64,000 nt of DNA from Mucilaginibacter sp. OK268 (GTDB lineage: Bacteria; Bacteroidota; Bacteroidia; Sphingobacteriales; Sphingobacteriaceae): assembly GCF_900103125.1 (NCBI RefSeq), contig NZ_FNJV01000003.1, positions 434,001 to 498,000 of the forward strand, read 5' to 3'. Shown in pieces: positions 1 to 9,055 of the stretch (its first letter is position 1; each line of letters starts with the position of its first letter). The position numbers and the translations under genes are program-made. Below the pieces are notes generated by a model. It was given only the letters and a program-made list of their open reading frames with translations. It ran no database searches and was not told the DNA's origin.

Positions 1-191
1 CAAAAAAACCGAGCACTAAAAAGATCGACAACTCAGAAGACGAAAATGATGACGATGATGATCAATCGCTTACCCCGAAAAAGAAAAAGGTGATTGACGA
101 GGATGAGGACGATTATGACCAACCCTTAGATGATGATTTGGGCAGAGGAGGGTACGAATCTTTTGACGACGACGACGACGACGACTTTTAA
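1..191 (+). CDS. Unknown protein, C-terminal end only (acidic tail)
   Basis: The reading frame is open from the window edge to a TAA at 189-191 and encodes about 62 residues. The tail alternates acidic runs (DDDDD near the start, seven Asp before the final Phe) with a lysine patch (PKKKK). Such low-complexity tails are not diagnostic and the folded part of the protein lies outside the window, so no function is assigned. A strong hairpin with a T tract follows 20 bases later, consistent with a real gene end. Confidence 0.6.
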   Translation, partial: KKPSTKKIDNSEDENDDDDDQSLTPKKKKVIDEDEDDYDQPLDDDLGRGGYESFDDDDDDDF

Positions 192-211
192 TTTTTAAGA
201 TACAACTTTTT

Positions 212-250
212 AAAAAGCATTCAGAGGCATGCCCTGGATGCTTTTTTTTT
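212..250 (+). terminator. Intrinsic terminator after the acidic-tail gene
   Basis: AAAAAGCAT pairs with ATGCTTTTT around an inner CAG/CTG and GGC/GCC stem, and a run of nine T follows. It separates the upstream gene from the next start at 276. Confidence 0.75.
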
Positions 251-275
251 ATATTTGGCCGTCAGCAACATCCTT

Positions 276-1394
276 ATGACTATTACAGAAGTAAAAGATA
301 CAAGCACAAAAAAAGCATTCTTAAACGTAGCCCGCATTATTTATAAAGATGATAAAACCTGGGTTTGTCCACTTGATAATGATATAGAGGCCGTATTTGA
401 TCCAGCAAAAAACAATTTTCATCAGGATGGAAAATGTACCCGCTGGATACTCACCGATGATAATAACCAGTTAATTGGTCGCGTTGCGGCATTTATCAAT
501 AACAAAAAGGCCTATCATTATGAACAGCCAACAGGTGGCATGGGCTTTTTTGAATGTATTGATAACCAGGATGCTGCCTTTTTATTATTTGATACCGCCA
601 AAAAATGGCTGCAGGATAACGGCATGCAAGCCATGGATGGCCCCATTAATTTTGGCGAGAACGATAACTTCTGGGGTTTATTGGTTGAGGGTTTTACTCA
701 TCCTTCATATGGGATGAATTATAATCCCCCCTACTATAAGTTTTTTTTTGAATCATATGGTTTTAAAACACTCTATGAGCAGATCACCAATCATTTAGAT
801 GTACACAAGCCATTTTCAGAAAGGTTTACTAAAATTGCCAATTGGGTGATCAAAAAACCAGGTTATGATTTCAGGCATTTCAAGGTAAAGGAAATGGAGA
901 AGTTTGCCGCCGATTTTATAGAGATATATAACGATGCCTGGCGCGATTTTGAAAATTTTGTCCCCATAACACACGCTACCATAGCCGAAAGTTTTGAGAA
1001 AATGAAACCCTTGATGGATGAAAAATTGATATGGTTTGCCTATATCGATGATGAGCCTGCATCATTTATCATCATTTTGCCAGACGCTAATCAAATGCTC
1101 AAACCACTTAACGGAAAGTTAAATTTGATAGGTAAACTCAAATTTTTGTATTATCGGTGGATGGGTGTATCCCGTATGCGAGCCATTGTAATGGGTACCA
1201 AGCAAAAATTTCAGAAGCATGGTTTGGAGTCGGCCATATTTATCAAGTTAAAAGAATACGTTTTGCCTTTAAAGCAATATGATGAGTTGGAATTATCCTG
1301 GGTTGGGGATTTTAACGAGAAAATGATAGCTATACACAGTGCAGTTGGAGCTACATTTGGCAAAAAGCATTTAACAATGCGTTACATTTTTTAA
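276..1394 (+). CDS. GNAT-fold acyltransferase-like protein
   Basis: A 372-residue soluble protein resembling the large N-acetyltransferase-like proteins of Bacteroidota and the YghO type. The C-terminal half has a GNAT-like layout: a strand and loop around EPASFIIILPDAN, then a GTKQKFQKHGLESAIF segment that could bind the acyl-CoA pyrophosphate, then ELSWVGDFNEKM. The substrate is unknown. The frame stays open upstream to a TTG at 255, but the ATG at 276 is preferred because the extra seven codons run back into the terminator of the previous gene. It converges on the XRE gene with a shared terminator between them. Assignment to the acyltransferase superfamily is by motif pattern only. Confidence 0.7.
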   Translation: MTITEVKDTSTKKAFLNVARIIYKDDKTWVCPLDNDIEAVFDPAKNNFHQDGKCTRWILTDDNNQLIGRVAAFINNKKAYHYEQPTGGMGFFECIDNQDAAFLLFDTAKKWLQDNGMQAMDGPINFGENDNFWGLLVEGFTHPSYGMNYNPPYYKFFFESYGFKTLYEQITNHLDVHKPFSERFTKIANWVIKKPGYDFRHFKVKEMEKFAADFIEIYNDAWRDFENFVPITHATIAESFEKMKPLMDEKLIWFAYIDDEPASFIIILPDANQMLKPLNGKLNLIGKLKFLYYRWMGVSRMRAIVMGTKQKFQKHGLESAIFIKLKEYVLPLKQYDELELSWVGDFNEKMIAIHSAVGATFGKKHLTMRYIF

Positions 1395-1398
1395 CTAA

Positions 1399-1417
1399 GC
1401 CCGGCATTACACCGGGC
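1399..1417. terminator. Bidirectional terminator between convergent genes
   Basis: GCCCGG, a seven-base loop and CCGGGC form a compact hairpin between the stop codons of two convergent genes. The flanks are only weakly T-rich (CCTAAAA on the right). Confidence 0.6.
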
Positions 1418-1424
1418 CCTAAAA

Positions 1425-1766
1425 TTATGCAGTAGCTTTTGAATGCCTTAGTTCTTCAAATAGTTCGATCACCTTTTTTTGCAGATCAATAACTTCTGTT
1501 TCCCGATCCATCAAACGTTTATTAACGGTTTCAAGTTCATTAACAAATTTTTGATCCTGCTCGGCATCATTAAATGTAAGAAGTTGTACTACAGACATTT
1601 CGAACAAAGTTGCAATTTGTTCAAGCCTCGATAAATTGATGTCAGTTATTCCGGTTTCAATCTTCGAAAAGGCCGGAATAGAGATATCCAATCGTTTGGC
1701 AACATCTTCCTGGCTCCACCCTTTTTGATGACGTAACAGTCTGATTTTTTTCCCAAGTGTTTTCAT
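1425..1766 (-). CDS. XRE-family helix-turn-helix regulator
   Basis: A 113-residue DNA-binding protein. Residues about 5-60 form a Cro/CI-type helix-turn-helix (GKKIRLLRHQKGWSQEDVAK, then the recognition helix around ISIPAFSKIE). Residues 70-110 are charged and heptad-like, probably a coiled coil for dimerisation. This HTH plus coiled-coil form is common in Bacteroidota. The target is unknown; there is no linked toxin or prophage gene, so a phage repressor role is not supported. About 310 bases of AT-rich sequence separate its start from the divergent Rrf2 gene. Confidence 0.85.
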   Translation of the reverse strand: MKTLGKKIRLLRHQKGWSQEDVAKRLDISIPAFSKIETGITDINLSRLEQIATLFEMSVVQLLTFNDAEQDQKFVNELETVNKRLMDRETEVIDLQKKVIELFEELRHSKATA

Positions 1767-2045
1767 GTGAGTTTATATAATAGTAATAGTTAGGTTTCGC
1801 GAAAGTTAATTACTTTGCAATAGTATTTATTATTACGCTAATTATCAACTAATTTGCATAATTTTTTATTTAAAAGTGAACTTTTTTAAAACAATTCCCG
1901 TTTAAGTGCGTTTTGTCGCGAAAAATCTGCCTACATAATGCTCATTAACCCAGTAGATTAATTCTTAATTAAGTTATTGTTTATCATTAAAACGTAATTT
2001 AACGTTAATATAATCAAATATTCTTATCAGCTAAAATATAAATTC
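1767..2045. other. AT-rich divergent intergenic region
   Basis: Region between the divergent XRE and Rrf2 genes. It is strongly AT-rich and should hold both promoters. I see no RNA gene, long repeat or clear palindromic operator in it apart from the Rrf2 -7 element just to its right. Confidence 0.4.
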
Positions 2046-2053
2046 TATATTTG
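2046..2053 (+). promoter_or_regulatory. -7 promoter element TATATTTG of the Rrf2 gene
   Basis: Exact match to the Bacteroidota housekeeping -7 consensus TAnnTTTG, 23 bases upstream of the ATG at 2077. Confidence 0.6.
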
Positions 2054-2076
2054 TACTGTAACTTTTTTAATTACAG

Positions 2077-2484
2077 ATGAACGGACAATTTCAGATAGCA
2101 ATTCACATTCTCACCCTGCTTGACCACGCTAATGGTGAGCTTTTGTCGTCTGAATATATCGCTGGCAGTATCAACATTAATCCGGCATTAGTACGTAAAG
2201 AGATACGTAACCTGCGTAATTACGGCTTGATTAACAGTAAAGAAGGAAAAACTGGTGGCTACAGCCTGGGGAAAGCTCCGGATAACATTGTCTTAGCCGA
2301 TGTGTATAAGGCAGTAAAAAGTCATCCGGCATTGGGCCAAGCTAAAAACCTCCCCAACCCTGCCTGCGCTGTTGGCCGACAGATCAATCAGCACCTGGAT
2401 GCTTTAGCTGCTGAAGTAGATACGGCCATCATCAGTAAACTAACAAAAATTACCCTGGCTGATTTCAGTCAAAAATTTAAATAA
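2077..2484 (+). CDS. Rrf2-family transcriptional regulator (YwnA-like)
   Basis: A 135-residue winged-helix regulator. The HTH spans about residues 20-60 (SSEYIAGSININPALVRKEI) and is followed by the wing and GGYSLGKAPDNI, which is typical of Rrf2 proteins. It contains a single cysteine (NPACAVG, near residue 97) rather than the three needed for an IscR-type Fe-S cluster, so redox or electrophile sensing by one Cys is more likely. It lies 53 bases upstream of an NAD(P)-binding protein in the same direction, the same arrangement as ywnA-ywnB of Bacillus. The regulated gene is probably that neighbour. Confidence 0.85.
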   Translation: MNGQFQIAIHILTLLDHANGELLSSEYIAGSININPALVRKEIRNLRNYGLINSKEGKTGGYSLGKAPDNIVLADVYKAVKSHPALGQAKNLPNPACAVGRQINQHLDALAAEVDTAIISKLTKITLADFSQKFK

Positions 2485-2537
2485 TTTTTCTAAACAAAAC
2501 TGTAACAAACTTAATTACATAAAAAAACAAATCCATT

Positions 2538-3191
2538 ATGAAATTAGCACTGATAGGCGCCACAGGCAATGTAGGCAAAACCATTTTAAATGAAGCCCTG
2601 TTCCGCGGCCATGAAGTAACCGCTATTGCCCGCGATCCAAAAAAACTGGATATAACCAATGAGAAACTAACACTAAAAGCCGTTGATATATTCAATATTG
2701 ATACCTTGGCAGAAGTACTTAAAGGTCATGACGCAGTAGTAAGCTCCTACAATTCCGGTTGGGCAAACCCCAACATTTATGATGATTTCATTGCAGGTTC
2801 CAAAGCTATACAACAAGCAGTAAAACAATCAGGCGTTAAACGCTTATTGGTTATCGGCGGTGCCGGAAGCCTGGAAATCACTCCCGGTGTTCAATTGGTT
2901 GATTCTCCAAACTTTCCTGCAGCCTACAAACCCGGCGCTTCGGCAGCTCGTGATTATCTGAACATCATCCGTAAAGAAGAGGATCTGGACTGGACATTTT
3001 TAAGTCCGGCTATTAATATGCATCCCGATGCACATGGTGAGCCCACCCGGAAATTCCGTTTAGGTACCGATCAGCCTGTTTTTAATGAAAAGGGAGAAAA
3101 TAATATCCTTATTGAAGACCTTGCAGTAGCCGTTATTAACGAACTGGAAAACAACCAGTTTATAAAACGCAGGTTTACTTTAGGATACTAA
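2538..3191 (+). CDS. NAD(P)-binding oxidoreductase, atypical SDR/NmrA type (YwnB-like)
   Basis: A 217-residue Rossmann-fold protein. The N-terminus MKLALIGATGNVGKTIL carries the GxxGxxG dinucleotide motif, followed by LFRGHEVTAIARDP, where the Arg favours NADP. Residues about 60-75 (LKGHDAVVSSYNSG) and LLVIGGAGSLE match the atypical short-chain dehydrogenase family that includes YwnB and flavin/biliverdin-reductase-like proteins. The classical YxxxK catalytic pair is not evident, which is normal in this group. It is likely cotranscribed with the Rrf2 regulator and may act in quinone or electrophile reduction; the substrate is unknown. Confidence 0.85.
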   Translation: MKLALIGATGNVGKTILNEALFRGHEVTAIARDPKKLDITNEKLTLKAVDIFNIDTLAEVLKGHDAVVSSYNSGWANPNIYDDFIAGSKAIQQAVKQSGVKRLLVIGGAGSLEITPGVQLVDSPNFPAAYKPGASAARDYLNIIRKEEDLDWTFLSPAINMHPDAHGEPTRKFRLGTDQPVFNEKGENNILIEDLAVAVINELENNQFIKRRFTLGY

Positions 3192-3202
3192 TTATTTTAT
3201 TT

Positions 3203-3269
3203 GTCATCCTGTGTGCAACGAGGTATCAGCCAGTTCGCTAATAGATCCTTCGCTACGCTCAGGATGGCA
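3203..3269. repeat. REP-like intergenic inverted repeat (copy 1)
   Basis: GTCATCCTG on the left and CAGGATGGC on the right flank about 45 bases containing ATCCTTCGCTACGCTCAGGA. This is the familiar dispersed GTCATCCTGAGCGAAGCGAAGGATC type of Bacteroidota genomes, here in an imperfect copy between convergent genes. Confidence 0.65.
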
Positions 3270-3288
3270 GATAAAAAAGAATAAAAAT

Positions 3289-4125
3289 CTATTTTACAAA
3301 CTTGGCGGCTACCCAATCATTTGTTTTTTTATGGTTGATATATTTTAAGCCATGTTTTCGTGCCTCGTCAGTAATGATCTCCAGATCAGGCGATTCATAA
3401 AAACCGCTGAAATAAATTTCGCCTCCCGGCTTTAATACCTGGGCGTAGCGCTCCATTTGATCAAGCAGGATATTACGGTTTATATTAGCCAGAATAGTAT
3501 CATACTGCTCATCGGGGATAGCTTCTTTTGAGCCACACAATGGGATGATATTGGTTACATGATTAAGAGCTGAGTTTTCGATCGTACTGTCGTAACATAC
3601 CGGGTCATAATCAATGGCGGTAATTTCGGCAGCACTCAGTTTCGAGGTCATTATAGCCAGGATACCTGTACCACAGCCCATATCCAGCACTTTTTTACCT
3701 GCAAAATCATTTTCCAATATCAATTCCAGCATCATAGATGTGGTTTGATGGTGCCCTGTTCCAAAAGCCATCTTGGGGTCGATCACGATCTCATAAGGAA
3801 ACTCAGGCCGGGCCGGGTGAAAAGTAGCCCGTACATATATCTTATCCCCTATCTTTATCGGTTCAAAATTACTTTCCCATACTTCATTCCAATTTTTCTG
3901 TGGTATAAGGGTTATTTCATAGCTAAAAGTGAACATTTCCTGATAGGGCAACAAGTGCTCCTTCAGTTGTTGTTCATCAAAATCATCTGTTGGAATATAT
4001 GCCTTGAAACCAAATTCCAGCTCTTCAAAAGTATCAAAACCGATCTCGCCCAAAGCGTTGATTAACAGATCCTGCTGATAATCTTCGGTAGTGATGGTCG
4101 TAAAAAGTAATTCGTAATAGTTCAT
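3289..4125 (-). CDS. prmA: Ribosomal protein L11 methyltransferase
   Basis: A 278-residue SAM-dependent enzyme that trimethylates ribosomal protein L11. The N-terminal third is the small L11-recognition domain. The catalytic domain starts with MAFGTGHHQTT (near residue 120), then motif I VLDMGCGTGILAIM and the acidic residue of ITAIDYDPVCY; LANINRNILLDQM is the N-[IL]-type motif typical of PrmA. Length is close to the usual 275-300. It is followed on the same strand by a small membrane-protein gene and tpiA. Confidence 0.95.
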   Translation of the reverse strand: MNYYELLFTTITTEDYQQDLLINALGEIGFDTFEELEFGFKAYIPTDDFDEQQLKEHLLPYQEMFTFSYEITLIPQKNWNEVWESNFEPIKIGDKIYVRATFHPARPEFPYEIVIDPKMAFGTGHHQTTSMMLELILENDFAGKKVLDMGCGTGILAIMTSKLSAAEITAIDYDPVCYDSTIENSALNHVTNIIPLCGSKEAIPDEQYDTILANINRNILLDQMERYAQVLKPGGEIYFSGFYESPDLEIITDEARKHGLKYINHKKTNDWVAAKFVK

Positions 4126-4162
4126 TATAATTAATTGGATAAATGGTTATCCTGATTGGTCT

Positions 4163-4636
4163 TTATGCAGGACTTTCAACTTCTGCCGGCGTTACTGTTT
4201 TAACAAACTTGCGCCGATCAATCAAAAACAGGATCACAAAGGTAAAAACCCAGTAAAAAAGCTGGATCTCAGACAAATACCACCAAAAGCTATAAAACGG
4301 TGCAGTCCCTTCGGCCTGATCCCATATGATATAACTGATGGAACCTGCAAAAGCAATGCAAACCACCGCGATACATATCCCGATTATTAAACGTGCTTTA
4401 AAGCTTTTTACAGCCTGGTTATCCCATAAGGGCACAACGATCAGGTATTGGGTTAAAATACCAACAGCCAGCAACAAAGGCCAAAAAAGGTGAAAGTAAG
4501 CCATTAAGCTGTATAAATTACCATCCCCGATCTCGATCAGCTTCATTGGATGAGTGGGCATATTATACTCCATTATCGCCCAAAAAATTCCGAAATCAAT
4601 TAAAACCGGTAATAAAACTTTTAATAGCTTTCTCAT
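4163..4636 (-). CDS. Small integral membrane protein, unknown
   Basis: A 157-residue protein with four predicted membrane segments: about 7-24 (LLPVLIDFGIFWAIM), 46-68 (FHLFWPLLLAVGILTQYLIV), 83-106 (LIIGICIAVVCIAFAGSISYII) and 120-142 (YLSEIQLFYWVFTFVILFLI). The short C-terminal tail is basic then acidic. No enzyme motif is visible. It lies between tpiA and prmA on the same strand, but a 130-base repeat-rich gap separates it from tpiA. Confidence 0.7.
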   Translation of the reverse strand: MRKLLKVLLPVLIDFGIFWAIMEYNMPTHPMKLIEIGDGNLYSLMAYFHLFWPLLLAVGILTQYLIVVPLWDNQAVKSFKARLIIGICIAVVCIAFAGSISYIIWDQAEGTAPFYSFWWYLSEIQLFYWVFTFVILFLIDRRKFVKTVTPAEVESPA

Positions 4637-4639
4637 GAT

Positions 4640-4763
4640 CAGATATGAGTATTGAGATGTGAGATTTGAGATGTATCTTGATCTAACATCTCAAATCTTT
4701 TTCTGTTTGATATGAGAGCAAATGCATTGTTATCTCAATACTCATATCTCACATCTCAAATCT
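4640..4763. repeat. Low-complexity GAGAT/ATCTC word repeat
   Basis: The whole gap upstream of the membrane-protein gene is built from degenerate words such as GAGATGTGAGATTTGAGATG on the left half and their complements (CATCTCAAATCT, CTCACATCTCAAATC) on the right half, so it can fold into a long imperfect hairpin. Similar word elements occur at 9056-9160, 9586-9700 and 19622-19762. Confidence 0.6.
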
Positions 4764-4765
4764 AA

Positions 4766-5530
4766 TTAATTGAATACTTTTACAATATCCACAAAATCGC
4801 GCGATTTTAAAGAGGCGCCACCTATCAAACCACCATCAATATCTGGCTGGGCAAACAACTCCGGCGCGTTTTTAGGGTTACAGCTACCGCCATACAAAAT
4901 AGTGGTATTATCAGCTACTTCCTGGTTGTATTTAGCAGCGATCTCCTTGCGGATAAACGCGTGAATTTCCTGCGCTTGTTCTGATGAGGCTGTTACACCT
5001 GTGCCAATAGCCCAAACTGGTTCATAAGCAATAACCAATTTTGAAAATTGCGCCGCATCCAAATGAAACACCCCCTCAACAAGCTGGCTTTTGATGATAT
5101 CGAAATGCTGATTGGCTTCACGCTCCTGCAGGGTTTCACCGATACAAAATATCGGGCGCAAATCATTTGCTAATACCGTGTCAGTTTTTTTAGCCAGCAA
5201 CTCATTGCCTTCGCCAAAATACTGGCGGCGTTCTGAGTGACCAAGAATCACATAAGCTGCACCTATTGATTTGATCATTTTGGCAGATATTTCGCCGGTA
5301 TAAGCTCCGGATTCTGCCTGGTGGGCATTTTGAGCTCCTAAAGAAACTTTGTTATACCCTTTTGCCAATTGTACTAGGCTATGCAGGTGAATAAAAGGAC
5401 TGCAGATAACCGCTTCCTGTGTACCGGTTACTTCATCTTTTACCATGTTGATGATTTCAGAAAATACGCCTAAACCTTCGTTATAGTCAAGATTCATTTT
5501 CCAGTTACCGGCAACAATTTTTTTTCTCAT
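4766..5530 (-). CDS. tpiA: Triosephosphate isomerase
   Basis: A 254-residue glycolytic TIM-barrel enzyme that interconverts dihydroxyacetone phosphate and glyceraldehyde 3-phosphate. All active-site signatures are visible: Lys11 in GNWKMN, His98 in ILGHSERR, the catalytic Glu170 in AYEPVWAIGTG, followed by the mobile loop, and the phosphate-binding GGS and GLIGGASL segments near the C-terminus. The length is standard. It is transcribed towards prmA; the next gene upstream, alternative glmU, is on the same strand 90 bases away. Confidence 0.98.
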   Translation of the reverse strand: MRKKIVAGNWKMNLDYNEGLGVFSEIINMVKDEVTGTQEAVICSPFIHLHSLVQLAKGYNKVSLGAQNAHQAESGAYTGEISAKMIKSIGAAYVILGHSERRQYFGEGNELLAKKTDTVLANDLRPIFCIGETLQEREANQHFDIIKSQLVEGVFHLDAAQFSKLVIAYEPVWAIGTGVTASSEQAQEIHAFIRKEIAAKYNQEVADNTTILYGGSCNPKNAPELFAQPDIDGGLIGGASLKSRDFVDIVKVFN

Positions 5531-5620
5531 GATGGTGTTTTTTTGATTGTTTTATTGAGTTGAGTTGGTAGAGTTTAAATTAAAAGACGCAAATATGCGT
5601 GTCTTTGCAATTATATCCTC

Positions 5621-6805
5621 TTAAAATATTCTGTATTCTTCGGTTAATTCAAATATTCGCGTCAGTAGGTCTTGTTCAGTTTGATCAAACGTGCGATGCT
5701 CACGGCGTTCAAAAACTTTCTGAGCGGTTTCGAGCATTTTATGGAGCATATAAACCTCAAAACCCGCTGCCCCTCCCCATGAAAAATCGGCTATGAAATT
5801 GCGCGGAAAACCCGCGCCAAAAACATTAGCCCCTACACCTACTACGCTACCCGTATTAAACATGGTATTGATGCCGCATTTGGCATGGTCGGCCATGATC
5901 AAGCCACAAAACTGCAAGCCGGTTTTACGGAAACGTTGTGTACTATAATCCCAAAGCTTAACCTCCGCATAGTTATTTTTGAGGTTGGAGTTATTGGAAT
6001 CGGCCCCGATATTGCACCATTCGCCCAGTACAGAATTGCCCAGGTAACCCTCATGTCCTTTGGATGAATAGCCCCAGATCACCGCGTTATTAATCTCACC
6101 GCCTACACGCGAATATGGCCCTACGGTTGTAGCACCGTAGATCTTTGTGCCCATTTTCACCTGTGAGTGTTCGCAAATGGCAAAAGCGCCACGAATGTGG
6201 GTACCTTCCCAAACTTCAGTATCGTTTGATAAGTATATGGGGCCGTTGGTGGTATTAAATGTAGAACATTCGGCAACTGCGCCTTCTTCAGCAAAAAAAT
6301 CGTTTCCAATAATGACGTTTGTGGCACTTATGGTAGCGCTTGTGCGGCCTTTGGTAAGCAATTGAAAATCCTTACGCAATTCGATATCATTTTTCCGGAA
6401 AATATCTTCAGGATAACGGATAGCGACAAAAAGATTTGGGTAGTTGATAATATTGTCAAATTTGGCTTCCGGGTTGAAGTTAATCGCGTCGGTTTGGTTT
6501 AACCTTACCGCCAGCAATTGCTCGTTATATTGAAGTGCCTGGCCTGTTTGCAGCTTACTAACAGCCTCCAACAGGTTTTCATCCGGACAAACAGCACCGT
6601 TTATAAATAAATTATCAGCTTCGATCTTAGCAGGATACTTGGCCTGTAAATAATCAGCGGTATGAAAAGAATGATCTGTATTTAAATGCTTTGCCCATTT
6701 TTCGGCTATGGTTAATATACCTATCCGCAGATCGGCCACAGGCCGGGTATAAGTAAGGGGCAGTAGCGTTTGGCGTGCGTTATCGTCAAAAAAGATAATA
6801 GACAT
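5621..6805 (-). CDS. Alternative bacterial GlmU-type sugar nucleotidyltransferase/acetyltransferase
   Basis: A 394-residue protein of the Bacteroidota 'alt_bact_glmU' type. The N-terminus (IIFFDDNARQTLLPLTYTRP) is the degenerate nucleotidyltransferase domain of that family, and residues from about 170 on contain left-handed beta-helix repeats (VIIGNDFFAEEGAVAECS, YGATTVGPYSRVGGEINNAVIWGYSSKGHEGYLG is split over several turns), as in acetyltransferases. It presumably supplies UDP-N-acetylglucosamine for cell-wall and glycan synthesis. Both activities are inferred from the family. It ends 90 bases upstream of tpiA and starts just after the rpmE2 terminator. Confidence 0.85.
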   Translation of the reverse strand: MSIIFFDDNARQTLLPLTYTRPVADLRIGILTIAEKWAKHLNTDHSFHTADYLQAKYPAKIEADNLFINGAVCPDENLLEAVSKLQTGQALQYNEQLLAVRLNQTDAINFNPEAKFDNIINYPNLFVAIRYPEDIFRKNDIELRKDFQLLTKGRTSATISATNVIIGNDFFAEEGAVAECSTFNTTNGPIYLSNDTEVWEGTHIRGAFAICEHSQVKMGTKIYGATTVGPYSRVGGEINNAVIWGYSSKGHEGYLGNSVLGEWCNIGADSNNSNLKNNYAEVKLWDYSTQRFRKTGLQFCGLIMADHAKCGINTMFNTGSVVGVGANVFGAGFPRNFIADFSWGGAAGFEVYMLHKMLETAQKVFERREHRTFDQTEQDLLTRIFELTEEYRIF

Positions 6806-6810
6806 GGCAC

Positions 6811-6846
6811 AAAAATAAAAAAGTCGCCCGATACATCGGGCGACTT
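6811..6846 (-). terminator. Terminator of rpmE2
   Basis: AAGTCGCCCGA, a four-base loop and TCGGGCGACTT form a perfect 11-bp stem; on the minus strand it is followed by a TTTTATTTTT tract. It lies 24 bases past the rpmE2 stop and ends six bases before the glmU-like start. Confidence 0.9.
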
Positions 6847-6870
6847 GAAAATATTTAATTCAACAAGTAA

Positions 6871-7119
6871 TTATTTCTTGTTGTAACGTGTGCGGAATTT
6901 ATCAATACGACCTGCAGTATCAACCAGTTTCATTTTACCGGTGTAGAAAGGGTGCGAAGTGTGAGAAATTTCTAATTTCACTAATGGATACTCGTTACCG
7001 TCTTCCCATTTTACGGATTCACGGGTATCGATGCAAGATTTAGTTATGAAAGAATAGTCGTTTGACATGTCTTTGAATACAACTAATCTATAGTTTGATG
7101 GATGCAGATCTTTTTTCAT
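6871..7119 (-). CDS. rpmE2: 50S ribosomal protein L31, type B
   Basis: An 82-residue ribosomal protein beginning [17 protein letters not shown]. It has the type B features: no zinc-binding CxxC pair, and the [20 protein letters not shown] block near the C-terminus. The open frame extends 39 codons further upstream, but those residues have no family resemblance and the ATG at 7119 gives the canonical start. Type B L31 usually replaces the zinc form, which allows growth at low zinc. It is monocistronic, with a strong terminator. Confidence 0.96.
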   Translation of the reverse strand: MKKDLHPSNYRLVVFKDMSNDYSFITKSCIDTRESVKWEDGNEYPLVKLEISHTSHPFYTGKMKLVDTAGRIDKFRTRYNKK

Positions 7120-7331
7120 TATATATAAACTTATACCTTCTGTACTTTTTAAAAGAGGCGCAAATGTAATTTTTTTTTCGGAATTAACAAAATGGTATTT
7201 AAAATAGTGGACCAGTTTGCAGTGAGCGGTTTGCATTTAAAAAAAGCTCCGCCCATATCTGCTTTAAAACTTATTGAAAGTGAGTATTTTACATTAGCAC
7301 TTAAACTGCAAACTGATAACAGCCCAAGCTA

Positions 7332-7736
7332 CTAAATACTCTGGCACAACTCAATCAATACCCCGCCAGCGCTTTTTGGGTGTACAAAACATACCAGTTT
7401 GTTATCAGCACCGGGTTTCGGTTTATCGCTTAACAGCACAAAGCCTTCATTTTTCAACCGCAACATTTCGGCTTCAATGTCATCAACCTCAAAAGCAATG
7501 TGATGTATCCCTTCTCCTTTTTTTGCTATAAACTTAGCTATCGGGCTATCGGCATGTGTGGCCTGTAACAACTCTATCTTATTGGGGCCGGTTTTCAGAA
7601 AAGCGGTCTCTACCCCCTCCTGTTCTACCAATTCTGTTTTATAAACACCTGTATTTAGTAGCTTTTCATATATATTACCTGCTATTTTAATATCATTTAC
7701 CGCAATACCTATATGCTCCACTTTGTTCATGTCCAA
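7332..7736 (-). CDS. mce: Methylmalonyl-CoA epimerase
   Basis: A 134-residue glyoxalase-fold (VOC) enzyme that interconverts the (R)- and (S)-methylmalonyl-CoA epimers in propionate metabolism. Two beta-alpha-beta-beta-beta modules carry the metal ligands: His8 in VEHIGIAVND, His in IHHIAFEVDD (near residue 79) and Glu in GGVLIELCQ near the C-terminus. GETAFL-type and GPNKIELLQAT segments match the family. The length is typical. It diverges from iscS with a 100-base gap. Confidence 0.95.
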   Translation of the reverse strand: MDMNKVEHIGIAVNDIKIAGNIYEKLLNTGVYKTELVEQEGVETAFLKTGPNKIELLQATHADSPIAKFIAKKGEGIHHIAFEVDDIEAEMLRLKNEGFVLLSDKPKPGADNKLVCFVHPKSAGGVLIELCQSI

Positions 7737-7806
7737 ATATTGTAAATTAATAGTCAGGATTAATAATTTGCCGTTTGTTTTGAATGAATTTAAATAAAAA
7801 CTTGCG

Positions 7807-7814
7807 TATCTTTG
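7807..7814 (+). promoter_or_regulatory. -7 promoter element TATCTTTG of iscS
   Basis: Exact TAnnTTTG match 22 bases upstream of the iscS ATG. TTTG words lie further upstream (7774-7782), a few bases beyond the usual -33 position. Confidence 0.6.
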
Positions 7815-7836
7815 TTCCTGTTAATATACTTAAGAT

Positions 7837-9048
7837 ATGAATATCCCAATTTATTTAGATAATAATGCAACAACTCCGATGGATCCTCGGGTCCTGGAAG
7901 CTATGTTACCTTATTTTAACGAAAAATTCGGTAATGCAGCAAGCCGTAACCATGCTTTTGGATGGGTGGCTGAAGAGGGTGTTGATTATGCACGTGAGCA
8001 GGTGGCCAAATTAATTGGCGCATCAGACAAGGAGATCATTTTTACATCGGGCGCTACTGAATCAGATAACCTTGCTATTAAAGGTGTATTTGAAATGTAT
8101 AAAGATAAAGGTAACCACATTATCACTACTGTTACAGAACATAAAGCTGTGCTTGATGCCTGCAAACACGTAGAAAAATTGGGAGGAAAGGTTACTTATC
8201 TGCCGGTTAAAGAAGATGGACTGATTGATCTGGCAGAATTAGAAAGCAACATGACACCAGAAACCATCCTGGTATCGATCATGTATGGCAATAACGAGAT
8301 CGGCGTAATTCAGCCGGTTAAAGAGATTGCTGCTATTGCCCACAAACACGGTGCTTTGTTCATGACAGATGCGACCCAGGCTGTTGGTAAAATACCGGTT
8401 GATGTTAATGCCGATGGTATTGACCTGCTGGCTTTATCGGCACACAAAATATATGGCCCTAAAGGTGTTGGCGCTTTATACGTACGTCGTAAAGGTCCAC
8501 GTGTTAAAGTTACCGCTCAAATGGACGGTGGTGGTCACGAACGCGGTATGCGTTCAGGTACATTGAACGTTCCTGGCATTGTTGGTTTGGGTAAAGCTTG
8601 CGAACTTTGTGGCTTGGAAATGGAAAGCGAAGCAAAACGCCTTTCAACTTTACGCGACAAATTGCAAAAAGAATTAACCGTACTGGAAGAAAGTTATGTA
8701 AACGGTAACGTTGAACACCGCTTGCCACATGTAGCTAACATATCATTTAAATATGTAGAAGGTGAAGGTTTAATGATGGCCATGAAAGATCTTGCTGTAT
8801 CATCAGGATCGGCTTGTACATCGGCATCACTGGAACCATCATACGTACTGAAAAGCTTAGGTTTATCAGATGACCTGGCACACTCGTCTATCCGTTTCGG
8901 TTTAGGCAGGTTCACTACCGAAGAAGAAGTCGATTACGCTATTGAAGTAACCAAAAAAGCGGTTACCCACCTGCGTGAACTATCACCACTTTGGGAAATG
9001 TTTAAAGAAGGTATCGACCTTAACTCTATTGAGTGGGCAGAACACTAA
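7837..9048 (+). CDS. iscS: Cysteine desulfurase
   Basis: A 403-residue PLP enzyme that removes sulfur from cysteine for Fe-S cluster assembly and tRNA thiolation. The PLP lysine is K204 in [11 protein letters not shown]; the persulfide cysteine is C327 in [17 protein letters not shown], within the extended loop typical of group I IscS. The N-terminus [14 protein letters not shown] and the C-terminal [13 protein letters not shown] match the family, and the length equals E. coli IscS. It is the first gene of an iscS-iscU-iscA set without iscR, hscAB or fdx nearby. Confidence 0.98.
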   Translation: MNIPIYLDNNATTPMDPRVLEAMLPYFNEKFGNAASRNHAFGWVAEEGVDYAREQVAKLIGASDKEIIFTSGATESDNLAIKGVFEMYKDKGNHIITTVTEHKAVLDACKHVEKLGGKVTYLPVKEDGLIDLAELESNMTPETILVSIMYGNNEIGVIQPVKEIAAIAHKHGALFMTDATQAVGKIPVDVNADGIDLLALSAHKIYGPKGVGALYVRRKGPRVKVTAQMDGGGHERGMRSGTLNVPGIVGLGKACELCGLEMESEAKRLSTLRDKLQKELTVLEESYVNGNVEHRLPHVANISFKYVEGEGLMMAMKDLAVSSGSACTSASLEPSYVLKSLGLSDDLAHSSIRFGLGRFTTEEEVDYAIEVTKKAVTHLRELSPLWEMFKEGIDLNSIEWAEH

Positions 9049-9055
9049 TAAAATA

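Noticed and set aside
2077..2484. Rrf2 gene as IscR, controlling the isc genes at 7.8-10.0 kb
   Set aside because: It has only one cysteine, so no Fe-S cluster site, and it is linked to a YwnB-like gene 5 kb away from iscS.
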